Program-made: the position numbers and the translations under genes | The notes under the pieces: generated by a model | Told to the model about the DNA's origin: nothing | The model's input: the letters and a program-made list of their open reading frames with translations, nothing else | The model's database searches: none | DNA from: BQJU01 sp964015035 | Lineage (GTDB): Bacteria; Bacteroidota; Bacteroidia; Chitinophagales; Saprospiraceae | DNA: 64,000 bases | Assembly (NCBI GenBank): GCA_964015035.1 | Contig: CAXHCA010000002.1 | Location: forward strand, 1-64,000 | Direction of reading: 5' to 3' | In this document: one piece after another, positions 34,875-43,544 of the stretch | How the letters are laid out: each line of letters begins with the position of its first letter | How positions within the stretch are numbered: position 1 is the stretch's first letter

Positions 34875-35948
34875 ATGACCAAAGGACATTGGCTGAAAAA
34901 GGCTGGTCGAAATCCTGGCTCGGAGCATTCTCAATGCTACTGGCTTCGCACCTCCATGGGCCTGGAAAATCTGGTGTTGCAGGAGGTTGAGTCGCACTGT
35001 ACTCCTGAGCAAACCTTCAAAAGCCATCGCAATGTTTTTATTCAGGTTGGGCAGACAATGACTAATATTTTCCGGGCACTGCGCACTCCCGATGACGCCT
35101 ACGAATATCTGGGCTATTGTGAGGGCATCGACCACACCCGTCAAAGTCTTGACACCATACAACAATTTTTTATTCATGCGATAGCACCGGATTTGATTCA
35201 GCATTATGCCCAACAAAAATTGCGCATTACGGTCAGCTTCCTGGGGAAACGAAATTACAATCGATACCTTTTGGAAAAGCGTTTGGGCGAAAGCCTGTCG
35301 GGCAAAATAAAGTTGCTCGATAATGAACAGCGCGATGCCTGGCAAGAAGGGGAACTTCGGCTGAGGGTCCACTTGGAAGATGACCGGGCCTACTGGGGAC
35401 TGGGATTGGCCGATATCCCTTTACACCGCCGTTTCTGGCGCGCGATTCGCTATACCGGGCAGGTGCATACCCCCGTGGCTGCTTGCATGGCCAGGCAGGT
35501 GGAACCCAAGGATGGACAGGTGATCTTTGACCCATTTTGTGGCTCAGGCACCCTGCTCATAGAATCGGCAATGTTGCACACGAAATACCAACACCTTGGC
35601 CACGACATCAGTCAGGAAGCGATTGAAATTGCGCGGGAATCAGCCGCTCAAGCGGAAACAGACATTCTTTTTGAACAAAGAGACAGCTTGTTGATAGACC
35701 CACCCCAAGTGGATTATTACCTAGTGAGTAACCCTCCTTGGGGAGACAAACATGAGATTGGGGAAACGGATACCCTTTTTTATAAAAAACTGGCACAATT
35801 GATTCGAAAAAGCGCTGGAGCAGTGCTGTTGCTGCCGGAAAATTCCATGCTGCGATTGCAGGAGGAGGCCGACTGGGAAATGCAGGAGATTACTCAAACC
35901 CGCATCCGGGGAAAATTGGCATATCTGCTGAAAATCAAGACGATGTGA
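34875..35948 (+). CDS. THUMP-type / RlmK-L-like RNA methyltransferase
   Basis: A 357-residue protein. The N-terminal part (about residues 20-190) fits a THUMP-containing RNA-binding region, with the linker PLHRRFWRAIRYTGQVHTPVAACMA typical of RlmL/Trm14 enzymes. The Rossmann methyltransferase domain has the SAM-binding motif DPFCGSGT (219-226) and the catalytic motif SNPPWG (285-290), which indicates N2-guanine methylation of rRNA or tRNA. It is shorter than E. coli RlmKL and lacks the second methyltransferase. ATG 34875 is preferred; an upstream start at 34833 is possible. Confidence 0.83.
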   Translation: MTKGHWLKKAGRNPGSEHSQCYWLRTSMGLENLVLQEVESHCTPEQTFKSHRNVFIQVGQTMTNIFRALRTPDDAYEYLGYCEGIDHTRQSLDTIQQFFIHAIAPDLIQHYAQQKLRITVSFLGKRNYNRYLLEKRLGESLSGKIKLLDNEQRDAWQEGELRLRVHLEDDRAYWGLGLADIPLHRRFWRAIRYTGQVHTPVAACMARQVEPKDGQVIFDPFCGSGTLLIESAMLHTKYQHLGHDISQEAIEIARESAAQAETDILFEQRDSLLIDPPQVDYYLVSNPPWGDKHEIGETDTLFYKKLAQLIRKSAGAVLLLPENSMLRLQEEADWEMQEITQTRIRGKLAYLLKIKTM

Positions 35949-36035
35949 ATTTAGGAAGAGCATTGAAATGCTTGGGAAGCAACACTTTTTATTCTGGCGA
36001 TAGGTTTTAAAATAGCTTCTTAGTATCTTGCATTA

Positions 36036-37562
36036 ATGAGAAAGTGGATAAATAGTGCGTTTCATTTTTACTTTCGGCATCGAATCAGAAGGATAGAGCG
36101 ATACATGCAACATCCGATTGAGGTGCAGAAAGAGGTATGGCGAGAGTTGATACAGGCCGCCCGCTATACCGAATGGGGGCGTCGGTACAACTACCGAAAG
36201 CTACGCACGCCACAGGACTATGCCCAAACCGTTCCCGTCAATGATTACGAAACCTTGAAACCGTTCATCCAGCGTATGATGATGGGCGAAAAGGACGTGC
36301 TATGGAACGGCCAGGTGCGCTGGTTCTCTAAATCGTCGGGGACCACTAGCGACAAAAGTAAATTTATTCCGGTAAGCCGGGAAAACTTGCGGGCCTGTCA
36401 CATTAGAGGCACCTGGGATACGATGAACATTTTTTATCACAATCACCCGGAAGCTAAGCAATTTGAATGTAAAAGCCTGCTGATGGGGGGGAGTCTGGTG
36501 GCTTACCCCAAGTATCTACGCACCATGATAGGCGATGTATCGGCCATTATGATCCACAACATGCCAACCATCGCCCGCCCATTTTTTACGCCAGACTTCG
36601 AGACGGCGCTGATGGCTGAATGGGAAGAAAAGCTGGAAAGAACCGCCAGATTGTGTAGCCAGGACCCTACGATGGTGATGATCGGGGGAGTGCCAACCTG
36701 GACGGTCCTTTTATTGAGGCGTATCCTCGAGATGACCGGGAAAAAGCACTTGTTGGAAGTCTGGCCTGATTTTCAGCTGTACATTCACGGTGGGGTCAGT
36801 TTTACACCATACAAAAAGCAGTTTGAAGCCTTTTTTCCATCTGATCAAGTCAGTTATCAAGAAATTTATAATGCTTCGGAAGGTTATTTTGCCATCCAGA
36901 ATGACCCTTCCCAAGACGATCTGCTATTGTTGCTCAATAATGGCATCTATTACGAATTTTTACCGGTTGAGGAATGGGGGAGCTCTAACCCTCAAACCAT
37001 CAGTTTGGCGGAGGTGGAAACTGGTAAAAATTATGCCCTGGTGATTACCACCAACTCAGGTCTTTGGCGTTACCTGGTGGGCGATACCGTAACATTTACT
37101 TCTGTCAATCCCTACAAAATCCGTATTACGGGACGCACCAAACAGTTTGTCAATGCTTTTGGAGAAGAAGTAGTGGTAGAAAATACCGACCGGGCGCTGG
37201 CCATTACTTGTCGGCAGACCGATGCCACGGTGACGGAATACACGGTGGCCCCCATCTATTTTCAAGGCTCGGGAAAGGGCGGGCACGAATGGTTGATTGA
37301 ATTTGAAAACCCACCACTTGACTTGGGGCAATTTAGACGCCACCTGGATGCCAATTTACAAATGATCAACTCCGACTACGAAGCCAAACGCTACAAAAGT
37401 ATGGCGCTGGAACAGTTACAAATGAAGGTGTTGCCCAAGGGAACTTTTTACAATTGGTTGCGTTCCAAAGGTAAGTTTGGAGGGCAGCATAAGGTACCCC
37501 GCTTAGCCAATCACCGAAAATATGTAGAGGAAATTCTGGACTTTTCGGGAGAGGCACTATGA
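36036..37562 (+). CDS. GH3 auxin-responsive promoter family protein
   Basis: A 508-residue protein of the adenylate-forming GH3 family. In plants these enzymes conjugate amino acids to auxin or jasmonate through an acyl-adenylate. The phosphate-binding loop RWFSKSSGTTSDKSKFIPVS (about 96-115), EIYNASEGYFAIQ (about 277-289) and the late GRTKQFVNAFGEEVVVE hinge (about 368-384) are all present. Bacterial GH3 substrates are mostly unknown. It is monocistronic with short flanking gaps. Confidence 0.9.
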   Translation: MRKWINSAFHFYFRHRIRRIERYMQHPIEVQKEVWRELIQAARYTEWGRRYNYRKLRTPQDYAQTVPVNDYETLKPFIQRMMMGEKDVLWNGQVRWFSKSSGTTSDKSKFIPVSRENLRACHIRGTWDTMNIFYHNHPEAKQFECKSLLMGGSLVAYPKYLRTMIGDVSAIMIHNMPTIARPFFTPDFETALMAEWEEKLERTARLCSQDPTMVMIGGVPTWTVLLLRRILEMTGKKHLLEVWPDFQLYIHGGVSFTPYKKQFEAFFPSDQVSYQEIYNASEGYFAIQNDPSQDDLLLLLNNGIYYEFLPVEEWGSSNPQTISLAEVETGKNYALVITTNSGLWRYLVGDTVTFTSVNPYKIRITGRTKQFVNAFGEEVVVENTDRALAITCRQTDATVTEYTVAPIYFQGSGKGGHEWLIEFENPPLDLGQFRRHLDANLQMINSDYEAKRYKSMALEQLQMKVLPKGTFYNWLRSKGKFGGQHKVPRLANHRKYVEEILDFSGEAL

Positions 37563-37612
37563 TGGGCTGTTTTTTGCCCAATTATTTGACAGATCAACCT
37601 GTGTATTTACGC

Positions 37613-37642
37613 TTGCGAATCCATTAATTATCGCTACTTTTG
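37613..37642 (+). promoter_or_regulatory. Promoter of the bile-acid-type symporter
   Basis: TTG (37613-37615), 19 bases, TACTTTTG (37635-37642): an exact consensus match. The ATG lies at 37651, so the mRNA would have almost no leader. Confidence 0.7.
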
Positions 37643-37650
37643 CGCTCCTG

Positions 37651-38535
37651 ATGGTAACCTATACTTTTATTGATTTTTTGATCAGTACCATTTTGGCGCT
37701 CATCATGTTGGGCATCGGGATGTCCATCGATGTTGGCGACTTTCGGGCAGTAGCCAAACGGCCCCGAGCCTTCTTCGTCGGACTAGCGGGGCAGATGGTG
37801 CTATTGCCGTTTTTTGCCTTTTTGCTGGCATCTAAGTCGGGTTTGAACCCTAGTTTTCAGGTAGGGATTGTCATCTTATCGCTTTGCCCCGGGGGCAACA
37901 CCTCCAATTATGTATCCTACCTGGTCAAGGCCAATACTGCACTCTCGATATCTTTGACCAGTATAAATGGTATTCTGACCCTTTTTACGATTCCCCTCAT
38001 TACCAATATCGCCTTGCGCTATTTTATGGGAGAGACCGGTCATTTTACCTTACCTTTTTTGCCAACCATGGCCCAGATCCTATTGGTAACCCTTTTGCCA
38101 GCTTCTATTGGGGTATGGATTCGGTATCGCAACAAGCGGGTGAGTGAAGTTTTGGAAAAGCCCATTCGCTATATTACCATGGTGTTGTTGTTGGCAGCGT
38201 TTACCATTTTGTTCCTGGGCAGTAATCCGGGTAGTGGCCCGAGTATTAACCTGAAGGATGTCAAAGAAATATTTCCGGCTATTTTGGCCCTCAATATTAT
38301 TGGCCTTTCCCTGGGGATATTCTCCGGAAGGTTGGCGGGCCTTTCGAGGCGCAATGCCGTGACCTTGGCCATCGAAATTGGTTTGCAAAATACTACTCTG
38401 GCCATTCTGATTGGCGGGACCCTACTCGGCAACGGCGATATGATCAAACCCGCTCTGATTTATGCAACTTTCAGTTTTTGGACAACTTTGGCTTTCGCTT
38501 ATTGGACGCGTCAACGTACGCCGGATTGGCAGTAA
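37651..38535 (+). CDS. Bile acid:sodium symporter family (BASS) transporter
   Basis: A 294-residue inner-membrane protein with nine to ten hydrophobic segments. LCPGGNTSNYVSYLVKANTALSISLTS (written in outline: PGGNTSNYVS and ALSISLTS, about residues 80-105) carries the crossed-helix sodium-site motif of the family, and EIGLQNTTLAILI in the second half is its counterpart. The bacterial family imports organic anions with sodium; the substrate here is unknown. The mRNA is predicted to be nearly leaderless. Confidence 0.9.
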   Translation: MVTYTFIDFLISTILALIMLGIGMSIDVGDFRAVAKRPRAFFVGLAGQMVLLPFFAFLLASKSGLNPSFQVGIVILSLCPGGNTSNYVSYLVKANTALSISLTSINGILTLFTIPLITNIALRYFMGETGHFTLPFLPTMAQILLVTLLPASIGVWIRYRNKRVSEVLEKPIRYITMVLLLAAFTILFLGSNPGSGPSINLKDVKEIFPAILALNIIGLSLGIFSGRLAGLSRRNAVTLAIEIGLQNTTLAILIGGTLLGNGDMIKPALIYATFSFWTTLAFAYWTRQRTPDWQ

Positions 38536-38602
38536 ATACCCTAAACACTTTTGATCGTATATATATTCACAACTTCATGACAGGGATTCCCTCTAATATC
38601 TC

Positions 38603-38610
38603 TATATTTG
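38603..38610 (+). promoter_or_regulatory. -7 box of the DEAD-box helicase gene
   Basis: TATATTTG matches TAnnTTTG and lies 38 bases before the TTG start. No good TTG partner is seen at the expected distance. Confidence 0.4.
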
Positions 38611-38647
38611 TAGGTGAAAAAGAACAGCTTTAATTAAAATTACTACT

Positions 38648-39898
38648 TTGACATTCAAAGAACTAGGGCTCACTGAGCAGTTGTTGGAAGGACTTAGTGC
38701 GATGGGTTTTGAAACTGCTACGCCAATCCAGGAAAAAGCGATTCCTGCAATTCTGGAAGGTAAGGATTTGATTGCCTGTGCGCAGACGGGTACCGGAAAA
38801 ACGGCGGCTTTCCTACTGCCGACCTTACACAATATTACTGAAAGTTCGAAAGAGCATATCGACACCCTTGTACTGGTGCCTACTCGTGAACTTGCTGTGC
38901 AAATCGACCAGCAACTGGAGGGGTTTGCTTATTTCACACCAGTGACTTCACTACCCATTTATGGTGGTCGGGATGGTACTTCCTTCGATCAAGAAAAAAA
39001 GGCATTGACTCTTGGTGCCAATGTTTTGGTGGCTACCCCCGGCCGATTAATCACTCATTTACAAATGAATTATGTCAAATTCGACAGCCTCCGTCACCTC
39101 ATCCTTGATGAAGCGGATCGCATGTTGGATATGGGGTTTATCAATGATATTCAGAAGATCATCAGCTACCTGCCTAAAGAACGGCAAACCCTGATGTTTT
39201 CGGCAACAATGCCCAATAAAATTCGCCAATTTGCCAAGCAAATTCTAAAAGATCCGGTACAGATTAGTTTCTCGGTATCTAAACCAGCTGAAGGTATTTT
39301 ACAAGCTTGCTATGAGGTACACGACGATCAAAAATTACCGCTGCTGACCCATTTGCTGGAAGGTAGAAAAAATAAGGAAGGAGAGCGCATCCTCATCTTT
39401 TCCAGTACCAAACTGAATGTAAAGAAGGTAACCAAAGCATTGAGCAAAACAGGGCTAAATGTGAAGGAGATTCACTCAGACTTGGATCAGGATGAGCGGG
39501 AGCAGGTGCTGCGTAACTTCAAAAATGGCAAGGTTGGCATCCTGGTGGCTACGGATATTCTCAGTCGCGGAATTGATGTCAAGGGCATCAATATCGTGGT
39601 CAATTACGATGTACCCGGCGATGCCGAAGACTATATTCACCGCGTTGGCCGTACGGCCCGTGCGCAAGCAGACGGGGTGGCTCTGACTTTTGTGAACCGC
39701 AAGGATATGGGGAAATTTCGCCGGATTGAGGAATTGATGGAGCAGAAGGTCCGCCGTCTGCCATTACCGCCTCACGTGGCCGAAATTGAACCGCCTGCCC
39801 GGACTTCCTCTCCTCGGAATTCAGCTCGTAGAACAGGGGGGCGTGGTCGGAGCGGGGGGGGGCATTCCAGACGGAATTCAGGTAGAGGGAAACGGTAG
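38648..39898 (+). CDS. DEAD-box RNA helicase
   Basis: A 416-residue helicase of the RhlE/DeaD type that remodels RNA duplexes, for example in ribosome assembly or mRNA turnover. The motifs are Q (TPIQEKAIP), I AQTGTGKT (45-52), Ia PTRELA, II DEAD (154-157), III SAT, V (ATDILSRGID) and VI HRVGRTAR. The C-terminus is an Arg/Gly/Ser-rich basic tail (about 385-416) typical of cold-adapted RhlE proteins. No in-frame ATG precedes the conserved FKELGL, so the start is TTG at 38648. Confidence 0.93.
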   Translation: MTFKELGLTEQLLEGLSAMGFETATPIQEKAIPAILEGKDLIACAQTGTGKTAAFLLPTLHNITESSKEHIDTLVLVPTRELAVQIDQQLEGFAYFTPVTSLPIYGGRDGTSFDQEKKALTLGANVLVATPGRLITHLQMNYVKFDSLRHLILDEADRMLDMGFINDIQKIISYLPKERQTLMFSATMPNKIRQFAKQILKDPVQISFSVSKPAEGILQACYEVHDDQKLPLLTHLLEGRKNKEGERILIFSSTKLNVKKVTKALSKTGLNVKEIHSDLDQDEREQVLRNFKNGKVGILVATDILSRGIDVKGINIVVNYDVPGDAEDYIHRVGRTARAQADGVALTFVNRKDMGKFRRIEELMEQKVRRLPLPPHVAEIEPPARTSSPRNSARRTGGRGRSGGGHSRRNSGRGKR

Positions 39899-39929
39899 GA
39901 TTGTATGGCAATGCCTTGTGAATTACTTG

Positions 39930-40751
39930 TTAGACGTCAATTTCCCAACCAAAGATCTCTGCATACGCCTGAGCTATTTCTGGTAATACGGCCTTAAATT
40001 TTTGTGGAAACACAAAGAAATGGGCGATGCTGACCGGTCTTGGGTCTATTTCTTCCAGATTGACATATTTTAGTAATGCCTCGTGGCTAAAGCGACTAAT
40101 GCTTTCCAAATCCGCCCAGATGTCTTCCTTCAGGGCGGGCCATTCTATTTCCGGATGATGTAGTATAAAAACCTTGGCATATTCGTGTAATCCCACATGG
40201 TAATAATGCTGAGGCTGCATAAATCCCTTAATCAAATGGTCGGCAGAAAAGAGCAATACACCATCCTCTGCAAAAATTTCAGAGGCGTGAAATTGTTTGG
40301 GAAACTGCGGACTGGGAAAGGGATGTGGATAAACAACTACGTTTTCAAATTGCGGCAACAGAAAATCCTCCCGATTGAGCGTAAGTTGTACCGCACAGGA
40401 AGCCAGCATGGATTGAATATCTTCCGTTACTTCCTCCATGGCCTTGGGCATAAATTCCACCGCACGGATGTACAAAGCTACCCGATCGCGAAAAAGCTGC
40501 TTTTTCTCTACAGAGAGCGATTGGTAGAAGCCATGCTGCTTTTGAAACAACAGCTCAATCTTTGGATCTAATTTGGGAGGGTGCCGACTGTACCACCACC
40601 AATCGATTTGTGGACTGAACACGTACAGTAAGGCCAGAGCCAATACCGGCGGAACAATGTAAACGGAGTACCCTTCACTCACTTCCCAGGTCAGGAAAAG
40701 GAAAACGAGGACTAAAATAACCAATGGCAAGGCCAAAATTCTTGTGGGCAT
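39930..40751 (-). CDS. MtfA-like zinc peptidase homologue with altered active site
   Basis: A 273-residue protein with two N-terminal membrane segments (residues 6-23 and 29-46) and a MtfA-like domain. MtfA proteins are gluzincin peptidases with HExxH; here the motif reads HEYAK (189-193), so the second zinc histidine is replaced by lysine. The other landmarks agree with the family: VVVYPHPFP, the Glu/Asp-rich KEDIWADLESISRFSHEALLKY segment, and the C-terminal FVFPQKFKAVLPEIAQAYAEIFG. It may be an inactive homologue with a binding role. Confidence 0.7.
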   Translation of the reverse strand: MPTRILALPLVILVLVFLFLTWEVSEGYSVYIVPPVLALALLYVFSPQIDWWWYSRHPPKLDPKIELLFQKQHGFYQSLSVEKKQLFRDRVALYIRAVEFMPKAMEEVTEDIQSMLASCAVQLTLNREDFLLPQFENVVVYPHPFPSPQFPKQFHASEIFAEDGVLLFSADHLIKGFMQPQHYYHVGLHEYAKVFILHHPEIEWPALKEDIWADLESISRFSHEALLKYVNLEEIDPRPVSIAHFFVFPQKFKAVLPEIAQAYAEIFGWEIDV

Positions 40752-40937
40752 AATTTTAGTAAATTGCTTTGGTCAAAGTAACGAAAAAAAAGAAACCTTA
40801 AGTCTGACTAAAAAGTGATCGATGAAAAAAAAATATTTTCAGGGAACTAAAAGCTTAATATTCAGGGTTATAAAGGCAGAAATGAAAGCTATTACTTTCT
40901 TTGGAAAATAAAAAAAATAAAATTTAGGCCAGAAGAC

Positions 40938-40968
40938 TTGGTTGAAATAAAATTATGGCATAAATTTG
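40938..40968 (+). promoter_or_regulatory. Promoter of tRNA-Phe and probably the his operon
   Basis: TTG (40938-40940), 20 bases, TAAATTTG (40961-40968): a full consensus match, 22 bases before the tRNA. No second TAnnTTTG lies between the tRNA and the histidine leader, so this promoter probably drives both. Confidence 0.7.
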
Positions 40969-40990
40969 CAACCGCTTTGATAAAAGCTTT

Positions 40991-41066
40991 GGTGCGGTAG
41001 CTCAGTTGGTAGAGCACAGGACTGAAAATCCTGGTGTCGCTGGTTCGATTCCTGCCCGCACCACCA
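40991..41066 (+). tRNA. tRNA-Phe (GAA)
   Basis: A complete cloverleaf: acceptor GGTGCGG with CCGCACC, D-arm GCTCAGTTGGTAGAGC, anticodon loop CTGAAAA with GAA, T-arm with GGTTCGATTCC, discriminator A at 41063 and an encoded CCA (41064-41066). The histidine leader peptide begins 21 bases later. Confidence 0.97.
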
Positions 41067-41087
41067 TCTCAATCAAGAATAGAGAAG

Positions 41088-41162
41088 ATGTTTAACAATC
41101 AATTACATCATCACCATCATTTAGCTCAACTCCTTCGGGCAGGTGGTGTCGCCATGGTGTAG
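41088..41162 (+). CDS. hisL: Histidine operon leader peptide
   Basis: A 24-codon frame beginning MFNNQL, then five consecutive histidine codons (41106-41120, CAT CAT CAC CAT CAT), then LAQLLRAGGVAMV and TAG. It lies between tRNA-Phe and hisG and is followed by a 15-bp terminator, the classical arrangement for ribosome-mediated attenuation. When charged tRNA-His is scarce the ribosome would stall on the His run and favour antitermination. Homologous leaders are best known from proteobacteria; this one is recognised purely from codons, length and position. A purine-rich AGAGAAG lies just before the ATG. Confidence 0.85.
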   Translation: MFNNQLHHHHHLAQLLRAGGVAMV

Positions 41163-41223
41163 TTTGATTTAACTTTTTGGCGAAAATAGGCTTACCATTT
41201 GCTTGGTAAGCCTATTTTTTTTT
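41106..41223 (+). promoter_or_regulatory. his transcription attenuator (alternative RNA pairings)
   Basis: Segment 1 CACCAT (41112-41117, the His codons) can pair with segment 2 ATGGTG (41154-41159). Segment 2 can instead pair with TACCAT (41193-41198) in the left arm of the terminator (one G-U). The terminator itself is 41183-41197 with 41204-41218. Pairing 1:2 allows termination; a ribosome stalled on the His codons frees segment 2 to block it. The pairings are visible; the mechanism is inferred by analogy with known his leaders. Confidence 0.75.
41183..41223 (+). terminator. his attenuator terminator
   Basis: A perfect 15-bp stem (41183-41197 with 41204-41218), six-base loop TTTGCT, followed by an uninterrupted T-run to 41223. 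It precedes the hisG ATG by 17 bases. Confidence 0.9.
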
Positions 41224-41240
41224 GCTCTTAAACGAAATTC

Positions 41241-42101
41241 ATGGAAACCAGACTCAACATTGCCGTACAGAAATCCGGTCGCCTGCTCGACGATTCATTG
41301 CGCATTCTCAAGGAATGTGGTATCCGGGTAGACAATGGCAAGGACCAATTGAAAGCTCGCGCACGTAATTTTCCGGCCAATTTGCTCTATCTACGCAATT
41401 CGGATATCCCCAAATATGTAGAAGACGGGGTGGCGGATATCGGCATTATTGGGCAGAATACGGTATTTGAAAAACAGAAAAACCTCAAAGAGGTTCTGCC
41501 CTTGGGTTTTTCCCGTTGTCGGCTTTCTATCGCCGTACCCAAAGGCACGAATTATTCGGGGCCGGCATTTCTCAATGGCAAAAAAATTGCCACTTCCTAC
41601 CCCAATTCGTTGCAACACTACCTTACTCAGAATAACCTTCAAGCAGAAATTCATGAAATTTCAGGCTCCGTAGAAATTGCACCCAATATTGGTTTGGCAG
41701 ATGCCATCTGTGATCTGGTGAGTACGGGTAGTACGCTCTTTAAAAACGGACTGGAAGAAAAGGAGGTCATGCTGAAATCGGAAGCTTGTATTTACGCCTC
41801 CCCGGTCATCAAGCCGGAAGCACAAGCCATTCTTGATCAGGTGGTTTTTCGTATTAAATCAGTGTTGGAAGCCCGGCGCAACAAATATTTGCTAATGAAT
41901 GCGCCCAACGAGAAGGTCGAAGCCATTACCCAAATTTTGCCGGGCATGAAAAGTCCTACGGTAATGCCCCTGGCCGCATCAGGCTGGAGTTCGATCCACA
42001 CCGTAATTAATGAGGATCGCTTTTGGGAAATCATCGATGCACTGAAAGCACATGGGGCACAGGGCATTTTGATTGTACCAATTGAAAAAATGATTATCTA
42101 A
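41241..42101 (+). CDS. hisG: ATP phosphoribosyltransferase, long form
   Basis: A 286-residue enzyme catalysing the first and committed step of histidine synthesis, condensation of ATP with PRPP. The length and the C-terminal ACT-like regulatory domain (about residues 210-286, SPTVMPLAASGWSSIHTVI and GILIVPIEKMI) mark the HisZ-independent long form, which is inhibited by histidine. The catalytic half has VADIGIIGQN and the PRPP loop region DAICDLVSTGSTL (about 154-166). It is first in hisGDCBHAFI, directly after the attenuator. Confidence 0.96.
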   Translation: METRLNIAVQKSGRLLDDSLRILKECGIRVDNGKDQLKARARNFPANLLYLRNSDIPKYVEDGVADIGIIGQNTVFEKQKNLKEVLPLGFSRCRLSIAVPKGTNYSGPAFLNGKKIATSYPNSLQHYLTQNNLQAEIHEISGSVEIAPNIGLADAICDLVSTGSTLFKNGLEEKEVMLKSEACIYASPVIKPEAQAILDQVVFRIKSVLEARRNKYLLMNAPNEKVEAITQILPGMKSPTVMPLAASGWSSIHTVINEDRFWEIIDALKAHGAQGILIVPIEKMII

Positions 42102-42145
42102 GAGCATGTTTGCAGCCCAAACTTTGACCTCCAAACATGTTCTCT
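42101..42145. repeat. Minimal 45-bp copy of the intergenic repeat
   Basis: AGAGCATGTTTG and CAAACATGTTCTCT form the inverted ends around a core that matches the reverse complement of the type 2 left part (CCCAAACTTTGACCTC). It starts at the last base of the hisG stop and fills most of the hisG-hisD gap. Confidence 0.7.
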
Positions 42146-42159
42146 AAAAACCGGTAGCC

Positions 42160-43443
42160 ATGAAAGTATATGTCAAGCCCGAACGGTCATCCTGGCCAAA
42201 TTTGTTGAAGCGGCCTACTTTGAATACCCAGAATCTGGATGACTTAGTCACCGGTATTTTGCAGGAAATTAAGGCTGATGGTGATGCCGCCATTCGCCGG
42301 TATACGCAACAATTTGATCATATTGAATTGTCGGACTTTCAAGTAAGCGCAGCAGAGATTCGGGAAGCAGAGGGATTGTTATCTGAGGATTTGAAGGCGG
42401 CCATTCAGGTGGCTAAGGCCAATATTGAAAAATTTCATGCTGTGCAGGAGATCAAAACCGAAATGATTGAGACCATGCCTGGCGTACAATGCTGGCGAAA
42501 GAGTGTGGCGATTGAGCGAGTGGGGTTGTACATTCCGGGAGGTACAGCGCCCCTGTTTTCGACGGTGTTGATGCTGGGCGTACCGGCAAAATTAGCTGGC
42601 TGTCGAGAAATAGTGCTGTGTTCGCCACCCAATAAAGCAGGCAAACTCCATCCCGCAATCATTTACACGGCTCATCTGGTGGGGATTGATAAGATTTTTA
42701 AAATTGGGGGTGTTCAGGCAATTGGGGGGATGGCCTACGGGACGGAAACAATTCCAAATGTCTACAAAGTGATGGGCCCAGGTAATCAGTATGTGACGGC
42801 GGCAAAGCAGGTGGTGAGTCGTGAGGGGATCGCCATTGATATGCCGGCCGGACCATCGGAGGTGCTGGTCTGTGCGGATGAGACAGCGAATCCGGCTTTT
42901 GTGGCGGCCGACTTGCTCTCACAAGCTGAACATGGTGCTGATAGTCAGGTGGTGTTGGTGGTTTTTGAGGAGGCTATGGCCCATGCAGTACAGGCTGCAA
43001 TTGATGAACAGTTAGAAAAATTACCTCGGCGGGAAATTGCGGCAGGGGCTTTGGCCAATAGTGTGAGTGTTGTGGTGAAAGACCGAGCAACAGCATTGGC
43101 ATTAATCAATGAATATGCCCCCGAACACTTGATTTTGGCGATTGATGATGCGGAGGCACTAGCAGAAAAAGTAAGCAATGCGGGATCGGTCTTTTTGGGG
43201 CATTACACCCCGGAATCGGTGGGTGATTACGCTTCCGGGACCAACCATACTTTGCCGACGAATGGGTATGCGCGGGCGTATAGCGGCGTTTCTCTGGACA
43301 CTTTCGTGAAAAAGATCACGTTTCAGCGATTATCAGCAGAAGGTTTGAAAAATGTGGGGCCTGCAGTAGAATTGATGGCGGCTGCGGAGGAATTGGTGGC
43401 CCATAAAGAAGCAGTATCGATTCGATTGGCGAGCCTGAAGTAA
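42160..43443 (+). CDS. hisD: Histidinol dehydrogenase
   Basis: A 427-residue zinc enzyme that oxidises L-histidinol to histidine in two NAD-dependent steps, the last reactions of the pathway. Motifs include RVGLYIPGGTAPLFSTVLM, GPGNQYVTAAK, AEHGADSQVVLV (zinc and catalytic histidine region) and the late SGTNHTLPTNGYAR segment. Length and order are normal. It is the second gene of the his operon, separated from hisG by a 45-bp repeat element. Confidence 0.96.
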   Translation: MKVYVKPERSSWPNLLKRPTLNTQNLDDLVTGILQEIKADGDAAIRRYTQQFDHIELSDFQVSAAEIREAEGLLSEDLKAAIQVAKANIEKFHAVQEIKTEMIETMPGVQCWRKSVAIERVGLYIPGGTAPLFSTVLMLGVPAKLAGCREIVLCSPPNKAGKLHPAIIYTAHLVGIDKIFKIGGVQAIGGMAYGTETIPNVYKVMGPGNQYVTAAKQVVSREGIAIDMPAGPSEVLVCADETANPAFVAADLLSQAEHGADSQVVLVVFEEAMAHAVQAAIDEQLEKLPRREIAAGALANSVSVVVKDRATALALINEYAPEHLILAIDDAEALAEKVSNAGSVFLGHYTPESVGDYASGTNHTLPTNGYARAYSGVSLDTFVKKITFQRLSAEGLKNVGPAVELMAAAEELVAHKEAVSIRLASLK

Positions 43444-43544
43444 GTTTGCAGGCCCACATCTGGCGGGGTACTGCCCTGGATGGGTAGGGCATCAGGCTTT
43501 TGATTTGGGGGAGTCAGAAATGTTGGCTAGGGAATAGATATGGG

